IMG/VR virus record: IMGVR_UViG_3300023174_000096
Coordinates: 1 to 64,000 of that record
Direction: 5' to 3' (one strand)
From: a virus
Length of the DNA stretch: 64,000 nt
Shown: piece by piece, positions 1-7,338 of the stretch
Layout: every line of letters begins with the position of its first letter
Position numbering within the stretch: the stretch's first letter is position 1
Notes under the pieces: generated by a model
Databases searched by the model: none
The model's input: only the letters and a program-made list of their open reading frames with translations
What the model was told of the DNA's origin: nothing
Program-made: the position numbers and the translations under genes

Positions 1-145
1 CCCCTCCCCCTCCCCCTCACCCTCCCCCTCCCCCTCGCCCTCCCCCTCCCCCTTCCCCTCCCCCTCCCCCTCACCCTTCCCCTCGCCCTTCCCCTCACCC
101 TCACCCTCACCCTTCCCCTCGCCCTTCCCCTCACCCTCACCGGGC
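1..145. repeat. Low-complexity CCCCTC / CACCCT tract
   Basis: A run of six-base C/T units, irregularly alternating CCCCTC, CACCCT and GCCCTT. Read on the minus strand it stays in frame with the CobT-like gene and encodes alternating Gly with Glu or Lys, so it is a coding repeat rather than a telomere or origin. Such tracts are prone to slippage and assembly collapse, so the copy number here is uncertain. Confidence 0.9.
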
Positions 146-1071
146 TCTCCCTTCTGGCCCTTCTGGCCCTTCTGGGGCTGCTTCTGGTCTCCCTCGCCCT
201 GCCCGTTGTCCGGGTTGCTCGCCGCGAGCTTGTCGAGGATCGCCACCGCCTCAAGGGCCAGCGTGAGCGCCGAGCCGTCGAGGAGGTCTTGCTTCGCCCG
301 GGCGATCCCCGCAGGGGTGCTCACGTCCGGGATGGAGCGGCGCAGGATGTCATGGAGCGCGCCACCCTTGGCGACGAGGGCGAAGCCCTCCGGGCACTCC
401 CGCTTGATGTCCGCGAGGTTCGCGCGGACAACCTCCGTGTTGTACCCGAGGCCCGCGTCGCGGAGGGCGATGAACACCGCCGAGACGGCGTTGACGGGCT
501 GTCCCGCCTTGGCGCGGCTGTCCCGCTCCATCTTGACGATGAAGTCCGCGAGATCGGCCATCTTCGTGCGGACCCCGGGGTACTCGGCGCAGCCGAGCCT
601 CTCGATGCACACGTCCTCAAAGACGTTCTGGAGATCCAGAACGAGCTTGCGGTGCTTCTTCCAGTCCACCGTGGGGTTCGCCCGGACGGGCTCGATGGCC
701 GCACGGATCACCTGTTCCGACAGGGTGCCCTGCTGGGAGTACACCCGGTGGAACGCCTCGTGGGCGGCACCGCCCACCATCGCCATGTAGACCCGGCGGG
801 ACACGGTCTCGTCGCACTGGGCGACGTTGATGAGAGCGGGCTGGTGCGCCTCGCGCCCAACGTGCGCCGCAATGGAGGGCGCGTCGAAGTCGCCCGCCGC
901 GATGCGGTTGGCGACGACGCGCCAACCGAACGGCCCCCTCATGAAGAAGCGCGTGCCAGAGCTCTGGACGGGGACCATGCGGTCCCGGCCACAAATGGAG
1001 AGGACGGTGCGACGGTGCCCCTCGCGAACGAGGGTACCGGGCATGGAGTCGTCGATGGTGCGAGTGGTCAT
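1..1071 (-). CDS. CobT-like protein with HExxH motif, C-terminus beyond window
   Basis: Open minus-strand frame from ATG at 1071 to the window edge (357 codons, incomplete at the C-terminus). Residues 104-108 read HEAFH, an HExxH motif in an otherwise soluble alpha-rich region. Near residue 310 the sequence becomes a Gln/Lys/Gly linker and then a long Gly-Glu/Gly-Lys repeat. CobT-like proteins have this order: an HExxH-containing N-terminal part, a charged low-complexity hinge, then a VWA domain, which would lie outside the window. It is transcribed divergently from a CobS/MoxR-like AAA+ ATPase at 1402-2607, the usual partner. CobS/CobT-like pairs are known in phages without cobalamin synthesis and probably act as a chaperone or remodelling machine. 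Its substrate here is unknown. Confidence 0.7.
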   Translation of the reverse strand, partial: MTTRTIDDSMPGTLVREGHRRTVLSICGRDRMVPVQSSGTRFFMRGPFGWRVVANRIAAGDFDAPSIAAHVGREAHQPALINVAQCDETVSRRVYMAMVGGAAHEAFHRVYSQQGTLSEQVIRAAIEPVRANPTVDWKKHRKLVLDLQNVFEDVCIERLGCAEYPGVRTKMADLADFIVKMERDSRAKAGQPVNAVSAVFIALRDAGLGYNTEVVRANLADIKRECPEGFALVAKGGALHDILRRSIPDVSTPAGIARAKQDLLDGSALTLALEAVAILDKLAASNPDNGQGEGDQKQPQKGQKGQKGEPGEGEGKGEGKGEGEGEGKGEGKGEGEGEGKGEGEGEGEGEGEGEGEG

Positions 1072-1082
1072 AGTGCCCCTCC

Positions 1083-1121
1083 CACGGAGCGGGGGGTGGT
1101 GGTGTAACCGGGAATCGTCAC
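1083..1121 (-). promoter_or_regulatory. Early promoter module, copy 1
   Basis: CCGGTT block, 17-nt spacer, TCCGTG block reading toward the CobT-like gene; start codon 11 nt after the second block. Confidence 0.65.
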
Positions 1122-1300
1122 GGGGGGTGTTACGCCCGTCGAGGCCCGAGCTCGTGTCTTTTCGGGGAGGGGGGCCAGCCCGAAGGGCTGGGGGGTGGGG
1201 GGCCACAAGAAATCGGCCCCCCGCCCGAGGCCCCCCGGACCCCTACGGGGTCCGACCCCCGTCCCGCGCGAGCCCGAGATCCGCTCGTGAGACCCCCCAT
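1122..1300. other. Intergenic between divergent promoters
   Basis: GC-rich stretch between the two divergent promoter modules. It holds no convincing ORF. A pyrimidine/purine-skewed stretch with the sequence ACAAGAAATCGG at about 1204, seen again near 11189, is the only recurrent element I notice. Confidence 0.4.
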
Positions 1301-1337
1301 GTCGATTCTTGGTTACGAACCCGCCCCGTGCTCCGTG
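1301..1337 (+). promoter_or_regulatory. Early promoter module, copy 2
   Basis: TTGGTT at 1309-1314, 17-nt spacer, TCCGTG at 1332-1337. A 64-nt leader follows, with GGGCGTAAC at 1342-1350, a GGGCC/GGCCC hairpin at 1364-1378 and a purine-rich ribosome site before ATG 1402. Confidence 0.7.
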
Positions 1338-1401
1338 GGAGGGGCGTAACGACAACGGACCGAGGGCCAACGCGGCCCCACGACCCTCACGGAGAACGAC
1401 C

Positions 1402-2607
1402 ATGACGACCACGAACGCCACCCTCACTTGTGACCTCTGCGGGCACCGCGCCCACAACCTCGTCGGCCACCTCATGGAGGCGCACGGCGTCTCCGAGTCG
1501 GACTACGAGGGGGAGACCGTGAGCCCCGCGCTTGACGCTGCGTTCGCGGCGCACGCGAAGGGCAAGAAGCGCGAGCCGGTCACGGCGGGGCACCGTCTCA
1601 CGACCCGCTTCGCGGGGGTCGAGCTCCCGGTGAACACGGACGTGCCCGTCGAGGCGTGCTTGTCTCTCCCGGAGGGCTACAGCGTCCCCAAGTACGGGAA
1701 GCTGGCGGCGAGCGTGGAGACCGTCACCAAGCGGGTGATGGGGGGCAAGGTCCGCCCGGTGTGGGTGTGGGGGCCTCCGGGCACTGGCAAGGATGCGGTC
1801 ATCTGGGCCATCTCGGCCAAGACCCGCACGCCCGCCGTGACGTTCAACATCAGCCCTTCGGCGGATGTCGAGGGCTGGATCGCCGTCCGTGCCCTCTCCG
1901 ACAAGGGGACGCACTGGGAGGAGGGCGCGCTCTTGAAGGCCCTCCGGGACGGCTACGTCACGCCCAGCGGGCGGCGGGTGGCGATGATCATCATCCTGTC
2001 GGACCTCGACCGGGCGACCCGCGCCCAGATGGAGCCCCTCCGGGCCATCTTGGACAGCCTTGGGGGCCGTATCCAAGGCCCGGACGGGCGCGTCCACAAG
2101 GTGCTGGAAGGCACCCGCATCGTGGCCACTGCCAACACCAGCGGTGGTGGTGACACCACGGGGCGCTACACGTCCACCCCGGTGGATACGTCCCTCATGG
2201 ACCGGGTGACGTTCAAGGTGGCGTTCGCCAACATGGACTCCCGGGACGAGGAACCGATCATCCGGGCGAAGTACAGCGCCCTTTGCGCGCGGTTCACCGA
2301 GGTCGCCCCGACCGTCATGCGCGCCACGACGGCCATCCGTGATGCGATCACCAAGGGTGACCTGTACATGGACTTCGGGCACCGCACGGTCTGCTCGTGG
2401 CTCGATGCCATCGAGAACGAAGCGTCGTTCTACGGGGGCAAGGATGCGTCCAAGGTCATCCGGGCGGGGTTGCAGGACGTGCTGGCGGGGTGCCCCAACG
2501 ATGACACCCGCGAGCAACTGAAGCTCCTCGTGGACCCGCACCTGCGCGGGGGCGCGGTCGAGGAGGGCGACACCTCCCACATCTCCCGCGATCCGCTGGG
2601 GGTCTGA
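1402..2607 (+). CDS. CobS/MoxR-like AAA+ ATPase with N-terminal zinc finger
   Basis: 401 aa. Residues 10-28 form a Cys-x2-Cys-x9-His-x4-His finger followed by a Tyr, like the MucR/Ros-type 'HL..HG....Y' element also seen in the endonuclease at 61395-62501. The AAA+ module has Walker A GPPGTGK at 124-130, a hydrophobic Walker B strand ending DLDRA at 201-205, and a sensor region with ATANTSGGG and an LMDR arginine-finger-like segment. This is the CobS/MoxR arrangement. Such ATPases work with VWA proteins such as the divergent neighbour to remodel a target complex. The start at 1402 is chosen over the longer frame because it follows a leader with GGAGAA-type spacing and begins the finger. Confidence is high for the ATPase, low for its target. 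Confidence 0.85.
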   Translation: MTTTNATLTCDLCGHRAHNLVGHLMEAHGVSESDYEGETVSPALDAAFAAHAKGKKREPVTAGHRLTTRFAGVELPVNTDVPVEACLSLPEGYSVPKYGKLAASVETVTKRVMGGKVRPVWVWGPPGTGKDAVIWAISAKTRTPAVTFNISPSADVEGWIAVRALSDKGTHWEEGALLKALRDGYVTPSGRRVAMIIILSDLDRATRAQMEPLRAILDSLGGRIQGPDGRVHKVLEGTRIVATANTSGGGDTTGRYTSTPVDTSLMDRVTFKVAFANMDSRDEEPIIRAKYSALCARFTEVAPTVMRATTAIRDAITKGDLYMDFGHRTVCSWLDAIENEASFYGGKDASKVIRAGLQDVLAGCPNDDTREQLKLLVDPHLRGGAVEEGDTSHISRDPLGV

Positions 2608-2642
2608 CGATTCACGGTTACAACCCCCCCGGCGGCTACGTC
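2606..2642 (+). promoter_or_regulatory. Early promoter module, copy 3
   Basis: ACGGTT at 2614-2619, 17-nt spacer, TACGTC at 2637-2642. The first bases overlap the CobS-like stop codon. A 52-nt leader with CAGGAG ribosome site precedes ATG 2695. Confidence 0.6.
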
Positions 2643-2694
2643 GGGGGGTCGAGGCCAAGGGCCATCACGGTTCCAGAGCACAGGAGTCACAGTC

Positions 2695-3696
2695 ATGAAC
2701 ATCAACATCTCGCAAGGCACGGTTCGCCCCTACATCCTCTCTTCCCTCGTCGCTCACGGGGGCGAGGCCCCCGGGGCGACCGTCACCGCCGAGGCCCTCG
2801 TGGCCGTGGGCGCGGACCCGGCGGTTGAGAGCAACCGCCAGCACGTCGCGAACGCCCGCCACGACCTCAAGGGTCGCGGCTGCGTGGTGGACGGAAGCGC
2901 CCGGGGCATGTGGAGGCTCACCGACGCTGGGCGGGCGGTCCACGGTGGGGCTCCCCTCCCCCCCTACGTCCGTGCGCCCAAGGCCGACACCGGGAAGCCC
3001 CTCGTGGAGGTGCTGGGGGAAGCCCCGACCCCCGTCGAGACGGTCGAGCCCGCCCCGGAGCTCGACAAGGTCGAGACGGTCGAGCTCGCTCCCGTCGAGG
3101 AGACCCCGGTGGTGGAGACCCCGGTGGTGGAGCCCGCTCCCGTGGTGGACCTCCCCGCCCCGGTGACCGTCGAGGCTGCGCCCGTCGAGGCTCCCGCCCC
3201 GGTGACCGTCGAGACGGCCCCTGTTGAGCCCGTGGAGGCTGCGCCCGCCACGGCTCCCAAGCGCCGTCTGAAGGTCGCCACGGCGGTCCCGGCGGTGGTC
3301 GTGCCCGAGTGGGTGCAGGACGAGTCCCTCCGCACGATGGTGGTGGAGTCCACCGAGTGCTTCGGGCTCTGGTCCGCCAAGGCCACGGGGTGCGGGGAGT
3401 GCGTGCTGGCGGGGTGGTGCCGCAACGCCAAGGCGGCGACGCTGGAGGTGCTTGCGGGCAAGATCAAGACGGAGACGCCCGCCACCCCCGAGCCCGTCAC
3501 CAAGACGGTCGCCACCCTCGATGCCGAGGTGGGCAAGGGTCTGTCCCCCGATGCCGCCCGCACGGCCCCCAAGCCCGAGGAGGGCTTCACGATCAAGGCC
3601 ACGCACGACACGGTGTGCGGCGTCACGGGTGCGCCCATCCGCAAGGGTGATGCCGTGCGGTACGTCCGGGGGACGGGTCTGGTACTGGTGAAGTGA
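2695..3696 (+). CDS. Winged-helix-like protein with Pro/Val/Glu linker and Cys-rich C-terminus
   Basis: 333 aa, not recognised as a named family. Residues 1-75 look like a small winged helix: helical segments, then a hairpin reading roughly 'RGCVVDGSARGMWRLTDAGR', typical of DNA-binding repressors or modification-dependent modules. Residues ~100-190 are a repetitive linker of Val-Glu-Thr/Pro-Ala units. After a basic 'PKRRLK' patch come Cys residues in the form TECFGLW...TGCGECVLAGWCR, possibly zinc- or cluster-binding. The end is a short beta-rich module (HDTVCGVTGAPIRKGDAVRYVRG) resembling small 'ingredient-handling' zinc modules. Likely a regulator or bridging DNA-binding protein; function unproven. 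Confidence 0.75.
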   Translation: MNINISQGTVRPYILSSLVAHGGEAPGATVTAEALVAVGADPAVESNRQHVANARHDLKGRGCVVDGSARGMWRLTDAGRAVHGGAPLPPYVRAPKADTGKPLVEVLGEAPTPVETVEPAPELDKVETVELAPVEETPVVETPVVEPAPVVDLPAPVTVEAAPVEAPAPVTVETAPVEPVEAAPATAPKRRLKVATAVPAVVVPEWVQDESLRTMVVESTECFGLWSAKATGCGECVLAGWCRNAKAATLEVLAGKIKTETPATPEPVTKTVATLDAEVGKGLSPDAARTAPKPEEGFTIKATHDTVCGVTGAPIRKGDAVRYVRGTGLVLVK

Positions 3697-3728
3697 GGCA
3701 CCCGGGGCGGGTGCTCCCCGCCCCCCCA

Positions 3729-3836
3729 TGACCGTGCCCGTGGCCCCTCCTGCCACGGGCGGCTGGACACCCCTCCCTTGGCCGGTCGTCATCAAGCCAA
3801 GGAAGGGGGACGCGGGTTCAAGTCCCGCGACGGTCA
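3729..3836 (+). ncRNA. tRNA-like element (acceptor and T-arm only)
   Basis: TGACCGT at 3729-3735 pairs perfectly with ACGGTCA at 3830-3836, and just inside lies a canonical-looking T-arm (stem CGCGGG / CCCGCG, loop TTCAAGT). The interior is ~76 nt of other hairpins, and I cannot fold a D-arm or an anticodon arm with U33. It may be a degenerate tRNA, a tRNA mimic, or chance in GC-rich DNA. Low confidence. Confidence 0.25.
3736..3760. terminator. Hairpin after the winged-helix-like gene
   Basis: Perfect 9-bp stem GCCCGTGGC / GCCACGGGC with a 7-nt loop, 40 nt after the stop at 3696. There is no T-tract, so it is a weak terminator candidate; it also lies within the tRNA-like element. Confidence 0.35.
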
Positions 3837-3879
3837 CCCCACAACCGAGGGCCACCGTGGCCCCAAGAAGGACACCACC

Positions 3880-4332
3880 ATGCTCGACATCACCGCCCAG
3901 ACTGCCACCATCAACGACCCCAGCGCCCCCATGCCCGCCAAGATCGCGGCGGCGGCGATCCTCTGGGAGACAATTGAACAGTGCGAGAAGGTGCTGGAGA
4001 CCTTCAAGCGGGACGTGCGCGCCGTCGCCGTGGCCACGGGTCGCCCCACGGTCACCCTCGATGGCGCGGGGCTCTCGCAGTGCAAGGTGGTGGTCCCCGG
4101 GCCGTCCCTGCGACTGCGGGAGGGGCTCTCCGTCGAGGGCCAGCGTGCCGCCTTGGGCGAGCTCTTCGACCTCGTCTACGAGGTCAAGCTGAACCTGCGG
4201 AGCACCTCCCCAACCGCCGTCGCGACGTACCCCGCGTCGGTGCAAGCGCACCTCGCCACGGTCGCGTCACTCGTGCCGAACACCCCACGGGTGAGCCTCA
4301 AGACCCTCACGGGCGTCGAAGAGGTGAAGTGA
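3880..4332 (+). CDS. Unknown 150 aa protein
   Basis: 150 aa, not recognised. The N-terminal third is helical (Ala/Ile-rich, 'AAAAILWETIEQCEKVLETFKRDV'-like heptads), followed by a beta-rich segment and a second helical tail. It resembles the short phage proteins with a 'host-nuclease inhibitor/Gp46-like' helix layout, but that is only an impression. The start at 3880 has an AAGGA site 8 nt upstream and a leader hairpin (GGGCC / GGCCC) like those before 1402 and 4935. No promoter module of the recurrent type is seen nearby, so it may be read from copy 3 upstream. Confidence 0.7.
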   Translation: MLDITAQTATINDPSAPMPAKIAAAAILWETIEQCEKVLETFKRDVRAVAVATGRPTVTLDGAGLSQCKVVVPGPSLRLREGLSVEGQRAALGELFDLVYEVKLNLRSTSPTAVATYPASVQAHLATVASLVPNTPRVSLKTLTGVEEVK

Positions 4333-4367
4333 CGATTCTTGGTTACGGGGTGAGGGGTGTCTCCGTG
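4331..4367 (+). promoter_or_regulatory. Early promoter module, copy 4
   Basis: TTGGTT at 4339-4344, 17 nt, TCCGTG at 4362-4367; ATG 4376 follows after 8 nt. Confidence 0.7.
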
Positions 4368-4375
4368 GTGCGGGT

Positions 4376-4534
4376 ATGAAGCGCATCGACACCCGCTACA
4401 ACCACCGCATCGAGAACCCCACCTCCCGCCGCGCCCTGCGCCTCGCGGTTGACCGCGAGGGAGCTCTCCTCGCCCGCGAGGCCCGCGAGTCTCTCGACGC
4501 CCGCGAGGCCCGCGAGGAGGCTCGCGGGGAGTGA
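4376..4534 (+). CDS. Small charged Arg/Glu-rich peptide
   Basis: 52 aa, too short for most gene callers. The C-terminal half repeats 'DAREAREE'-like units of alternating Arg and Glu, predicting a single charged helix. It is supported by its own promoter module with the invariant 8-nt spacing to ATG and by the hairpin that follows the stop. Function unknown. Confidence 0.65.
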   Translation: MKRIDTRYNHRIENPTSRRALRLAVDREGALLAREARESLDAREAREEARGE

Positions 4535-4540
4535 CCCCGG

Positions 4541-4568
4541 CACGGAGAGGGCCTCGGCCCTCTCCGTG
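4541..4568 (+). terminator. Hairpin terminator after small charged peptide gene
   Basis: Stem CACGGAGAGGG / CCCTCTCCGTG (11 bp) with a CCTCGG loop, 6 nt after the stop at 4534. No strong T-tract. Confidence 0.5.
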
Positions 4569-4635
4569 GGGGGTGCCCAAGTTCTTGTGGTGTCGTCCCG
4601 CCCGGGGGGTCGCATGGAGAACTTGGGCACCCCCC
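4568..4635. terminator. Long inverted repeat between convergent genes
   Basis: Perfect 18-bp arms, 4568-4585 and 4618-4635 (core GTGCCCAAGTTCT), around a 32-nt loop. It lies exactly between the stops of convergent genes 4376-4534 and 4644-4781, so a bidirectional terminator is the simplest reading. A matching architecture (34-bp arms, 31-nt loop) occurs at 5736-5834. Confidence 0.55.
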
Positions 4636-4643
4636 CTCCCCCC

Positions 4644-4781
4644 TCACTCACTCATGAGCCGTTCCCAACTCATTTCGTGAGTGGGGACGTAGGGGATCTT
4701 CCCCCCCGAGCGCCTGCGCTTGCGCGCGGGCTTGGGGGCGGGCTTGGTGACGGGGGCGGTGGCGGGCTTGGTGGCGTTCAT
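4644..4781 (-). CDS. Small basic Pro/Lys/Ala-rich peptide
   Basis: 45 aa: an Ala/Pro/Lys-repeat N-terminus, a strongly basic core (PARKRRRSGGK) and an acidic tail ending ERLMSE. It looks like a small nucleic-acid-binding peptide. Support comes from its own promoter module on the minus strand, 8 nt upstream of the start codon, and from the shared terminator region at its 3' end. Confidence 0.65.
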   Translation of the reverse strand: MNATKPATAPVTKPAPKPARKRRRSGGKIPYVPTHEMSWERLMSE

Positions 4782-4789
4782 ACCCGCAC

Positions 4790-4826
4790 CACGGAGGCAC
4801 CCCCTCACCCGTAACCAACAATCGAC
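4790..4826 (-). promoter_or_regulatory. Early promoter module, copy 5
   Basis: Minus-strand TTGGTT (4813-4818), 17 nt, TCCGTG (4790-4795); start codon of 4644-4781 follows after 8 nt. Confidence 0.7.
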
Positions 4827-4840
4827 CGTGACCCCCTCGT

Positions 4841-4877
4841 GTCGATTCTTGGTTACGAACCCGGACCCCGCTACGTC
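4841..4877 (+). promoter_or_regulatory. Early promoter module, copy 6
   Basis: TTGGTT at 4849-4854, 17 nt, TACGTC at 4872-4877. A long leader follows with GAGCGTAAC at 4882-4890 and the GGGCC-AACGC-GGCCC hairpin, then GAGGAG before ATG 4935. Confidence 0.65.
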
Positions 4878-4934
4878 GAGGGAGCGTAACACCACCCGAG
4901 GGCCAACGCGGCCCCACGAACCGAGGAGACTGTC

Positions 4935-5693
4935 ATGGAAGCCATCACCACCCCCGTCGCCACCTTCACCAGCAACCTCTCGCACGCCGTCACCCCCGGC
5001 GTGTGGGAGTTGAGCATCGAGACGCGCTTCATCAGCACCCACTGCGGGTGCTGCGGGCGCTCGCTCAAGACGCCCGAGTCGGTCGAGGCGGGCATCGGCC
5101 CGGAGTGCAGCGCGCGGTACGGGACGCTCACCACCCGCAGCGCGGAGCCCGACATGGTCGCGGCCCGCACCCTCATCGCCAACCTCGGGGCCGGGGTGTT
5201 CGCCCCCGATGTGCTCACCTGCGACGACGCGGCCACCGTCGCGGGGGTGCTCATGCACCGCTTCTCGCGCCACTTCCGCACCTGCCGTTGGATTCCCGAC
5301 GCGGTGTATGCCCTTGGCTACCACAAGGTGGCCGAGCGGATGGCCAAGCGCGCCTCCGTGAAGATCGGGGAGGGCGCGCAGGAGCCCGGTGCGGACGCCC
5401 CCAGCGTCGCCCGCGTGCGCGGCTTCCGGGGCTTCCGCCGCGCCCCCCGCGTCGAGACGGTGACCATCGCCGTCGAGGGCGACACCCTCGTGGTCCGCAC
5501 CCCCTTCAACGAGGGGTTCAACGCGGCCCTCCGCGAGACCGTCGCGGGTCGCCGCTGGGACAGCGCGGCCAAGGCGTGGCGCGTGCCCGCCGCCGCCCGC
5601 CCCGCCCTCTGGACGGCCCTGCGGGGGGCCTTCGCGGGGCTCACCCTCACCAGCCCCAAGGGCGAGAGCGTGATCCCCTCCCTCGCGGACTGA
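4935..5693 (+). CDS. Zinc-finger (DUF6011-like) plus HARP-like C-terminal module
   Basis: 252 aa. Residues ~35-56 (HCGCCGRSLKTPESVEAGIGPECSARYG) form a Cys-x2-Cys...GP-x-Cys knuckle of the kind found in phage and actinobacterial DUF6011-type proteins. The C-terminal ~70 residues end in a module with 'RRWDSAAKAWRVPAA', which matches the short HARP/DUF5710-style motif (G.RWD...K.W.VP) also present in the minus-strand gene at 7394-7620. These modules are associated with binding or annealing nucleic acids. Start 4935 follows a GAGGAG site. The role is inferred only at the level of nucleic-acid binding. Confidence 0.8.
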   Translation: MEAITTPVATFTSNLSHAVTPGVWELSIETRFISTHCGCCGRSLKTPESVEAGIGPECSARYGTLTTRSAEPDMVAARTLIANLGAGVFAPDVLTCDDAATVAGVLMHRFSRHFRTCRWIPDAVYALGYHKVAERMAKRASVKIGEGAQEPGADAPSVARVRGFRGFRRAPRVETVTIAVEGDTLVVRTPFNEGFNAALRETVAGRRWDSAAKAWRVPAAARPALWTALRGAFAGLTLTSPKGESVIPSLAD

Positions 5694-5735
5694 GGGGCAC
5701 GGGCGGGGGGTGGGGCCGGGGGGGCCACCACCCCC

Positions 5736-5834
5736 GTTACCGACCCGCTGGTCGGTAAGTTGGGTGTCCGTCTAGGGCGAGATGCGATCCGGCCCCGTAG
5801 GGACACCCAACTTACCGACCAGCGGGTAGGTAAC
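5736..5834. repeat. 34-bp-arm inverted repeat
   Basis: Arms 5736-5769 and 5801-5834 are complementary with one mismatch (core GGTCGGTAAGTTGGGTGTCC), loop 31 nt. It sits between co-directional genes ending at 5693 and starting at 5899. It could be a terminator, a structured RNA, or a protein-binding site; ACCGACC occurs repeatedly within it. Confidence 0.75.
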
Positions 5835-5853
5835 CGACCCCACGGCCAAGAAA

Positions 5854-5890
5854 TGCGAATCTTGGTTACGGGGTGGGGGCGGGCTCCGTG
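5854..5890 (+). promoter_or_regulatory. Early promoter module, copy 7
   Basis: TTGGTT at 5862-5867, 17 nt, TCCGTG at 5885-5890; ATG 5899 after 8 nt. Confidence 0.7.
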
Positions 5891-5898
5891 GTGTTGGC

Positions 5899-6153
5899 AT
5901 GAACACCACCTTCTACGTCGAGACCGAGACCGAGACTGAGATCGCCCTCACTGTCCAGTGGGGCGTGGAACCGGGCGAGGAGGGCTCGTACTGGAGCCCC
6001 TCCTACCCGCCCCACCCCTTCATCGTGGCGATCAAGACGCCCGAGGGTCTCCCGGTCGAGGAGACCCCCGAGGTCTACCTCGCCGCCGAGCGAGCGATGG
6101 CCGACGCCTTTGAGACCTTTGAGAGCGACTGCGCCGACTACGACGACGAGTGA
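5899..6153 (+). CDS. Small acidic protein
   Basis: 84 aa, very acidic, starting with a Thr-Glu alternation (ETETETE) and ending DDE. Not recognised. It could be a DNA-mimic type protein given the charge, but nothing specific supports that. It has its own promoter module. Confidence 0.7.
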   Translation: MNTTFYVETETETEIALTVQWGVEPGEEGSYWSPSYPPHPFIVAIKTPEGLPVEETPEVYLAAERAMADAFETFESDCADYDDE

Positions 6154-6226
6154 GGGACGGGGTGGGGGCGGGCTCTCCCCCCGAGCCCCTATGGAGAACT
6201 TGGGGGCACCCCACCCCCAGACTGCC

Positions 6227-6263
6227 GACGATTCTTGGTTACGACCTCGCACCCGTCTCCGTG
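6227..6263 (+). promoter_or_regulatory. Early promoter module, copy 8
   Basis: TTGGTT at 6235-6240, 17 nt, TCCGTG at 6258-6263; ATG 6272 after 8 nt. Confidence 0.72.
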
Positions 6264-6271
6264 GTGTGAGC

Positions 6272-6679
6272 ATGATGTACGAGCACGAAGACGAAGACCG
6301 CGCCATTCACGAACTCTTCGCGGGGGGCTACCCCGAGCCCTCCCCCGAGGAGTTCGCGGAGATGCTCCGCGAGGCCGAGGCTCTCGACGCGGTGTACCGC
6401 GCCGATGACCTCGCCCGCGCCGCTGCCGCCCGGGCGTTCCGGGAGCCCGCCGCCGCCCTCGCCTTCCTCGTGGAGGCACACGGGGGCGATGACTGCGAGG
6501 GGGAGTGCCCCGCCCCCGTGGAGGTGCTGGAGGTGCTCTCCTGCAACGACGGTAGCGCCATGCGCGCCGTTGTGCGGTGCGCCGACGGCACCACCCGCAC
6601 CGTGGAAGCCAGCATCCACCACTATCCGGGGTCGTTGGAGTGCCCCCCGGACGTGGACGTGAATTACGAGTACCTGTGA
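6272..6679 (+). CDS. Acidic 135 aa protein, unknown
   Basis: 135 aa. The N-terminal half is helical and acidic (EEFAEMLREAEALDAV). The C-terminal half contains a beta-rich segment with Cys residues (DDCEGECPAPVEVLEVLSC). ATG 6272 is preferred over the upstream ATG at 6110 because it sits 8 nt after the promoter block like its neighbours; a second ATG follows immediately. No recognised family. Confidence 0.7.
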   Translation: MMYEHEDEDRAIHELFAGGYPEPSPEEFAEMLREAEALDAVYRADDLARAAAARAFREPAAALAFLVEAHGGDDCEGECPAPVEVLEVLSCNDGSAMRAVVRCADGTTRTVEASIHHYPGSLECPPDVDVNYEYL

Positions 6680-6680
6680 G

Positions 6681-6715
6681 CGATTCTTGGTTACAGAGGG
6701 CCACCCGTCTCCGTG
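6681..6715 (+). promoter_or_regulatory. Early promoter module, copy 9
   Basis: TTGGTT at 6687-6692, 17 nt, TCCGTG at 6710-6715; begins 1 nt after the upstream stop; ATG 6724 after 8 nt. Confidence 0.72.
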
Positions 6716-6723
6716 GTGTGAGC

Positions 6724-6870
6724 ATGAACCCCGACGACAGCATGGACATCGACACCGTGGTAGCGGGGATGACCCCCGAGGAGAGGGCCGAGTACCTCGC
6801 GTGGTGCGACGAGCGCCGCGCCGAGGCCCTTGCCTACCAGATGGAACACGAGGAGCCCGAGGAGGGCTGA
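6724..6870 (+). CDS. Small acidic 48 aa protein
   Basis: 48 aa, helical and acidic, with 'MTPEERAEYLAWCDERRAEAL' as its core helix. Supported by promoter spacing and by clear GC codon bias. Function unknown. Confidence 0.65.
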   Translation: MNPDDSMDIDTVVAGMTPEERAEYLAWCDERRAEALAYQMEHEEPEEG

Positions 6871-6946
6871 CCCGGGCGGGGGGACGGGCTGGGAGGCCCC
6901 GGCCCCGTACCGAGAAATGTGCCCCTGTGACCCCGCGAGGCACGCT

Positions 6947-6983
6947 GGCGATTCTTGGTTACAACCCCACCCCCCTCTCCGTG
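6947..6983 (+). promoter_or_regulatory. Early promoter module, copy 10
   Basis: TTGGTT at 6955-6960, 17 nt, TCCGTG at 6978-6983; ATG 6992 after 8 nt. Confidence 0.72.
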
Positions 6984-6991
6984 GTGAGAGC

Positions 6992-7195
6992 ATGATCCTC
7001 GACACCACGGGCCGCAAGATCAACGTCAACGGCCCGGAGATCAACGAGGCCGTCACCCGCCGGATCGCCACCCTCGTCGGCTTCGGCGTCGAGGTGGAGG
7101 AGATCATCGCCCGGGTGGGGGATACACCCGCCACCCCGGCCCGGTGGATCGCCTTCATGGCCCGCGCCATCGAGGCGGGCACCTACGAGGTGTGA
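6992..7195 (+). CDS. Small 67 aa protein, unknown
   Basis: 67 aa, beginning MILDTTGRKINVNG and then helical. No family recognised. It has its own promoter module and is the last plus-strand gene before a minus-strand block, with GC-rich low-complexity sequence downstream (7200-7260). Confidence 0.68.
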   Translation: MILDTTGRKINVNGPEINEAVTRRIATLVGFGVEVEEIIARVGDTPATPARWIAFMARAIEAGTYEV

Positions 7196-7338
7196 GGGGG
7201 ACGAGGGGGACGAGGGGGGAGGGAGCCGAGAGGCCCCGACCCCCCTCGCCACGCCATCTGATTTCTTGTCGGGGCATCCCCGGCACCGGGAATCGAAGGA
7301 TCGAAGCACCGGGAGGGGTCTGGCGGGGTCAAAGTGTG

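Noticed and set aside
1-145. Possible telomere or replication origin repeat
   Set aside because: The tract stays in one minus-strand reading frame as Gly-Glu/Lys repeats of the CobT-like protein.
1387-2658. Long minus-strand ORF antisense to the CobS-like gene
   Set aside because: High-GC shadow frame; composition Arg/His/Gly-rich with no motifs, while the plus frame has Walker motifs.
2665-4251. 528-codon minus-strand ORF
   Set aside because: Shadow of the winged-helix-like and 3880 genes; Gly/His/Arg low-complexity translation.
7256-7320. tRNA on the minus strand (TTCGATTCCC string)
   Set aside because: No pairing T-stem or acceptor stem around it; it is a short direct repeat of CCCGGTGC.
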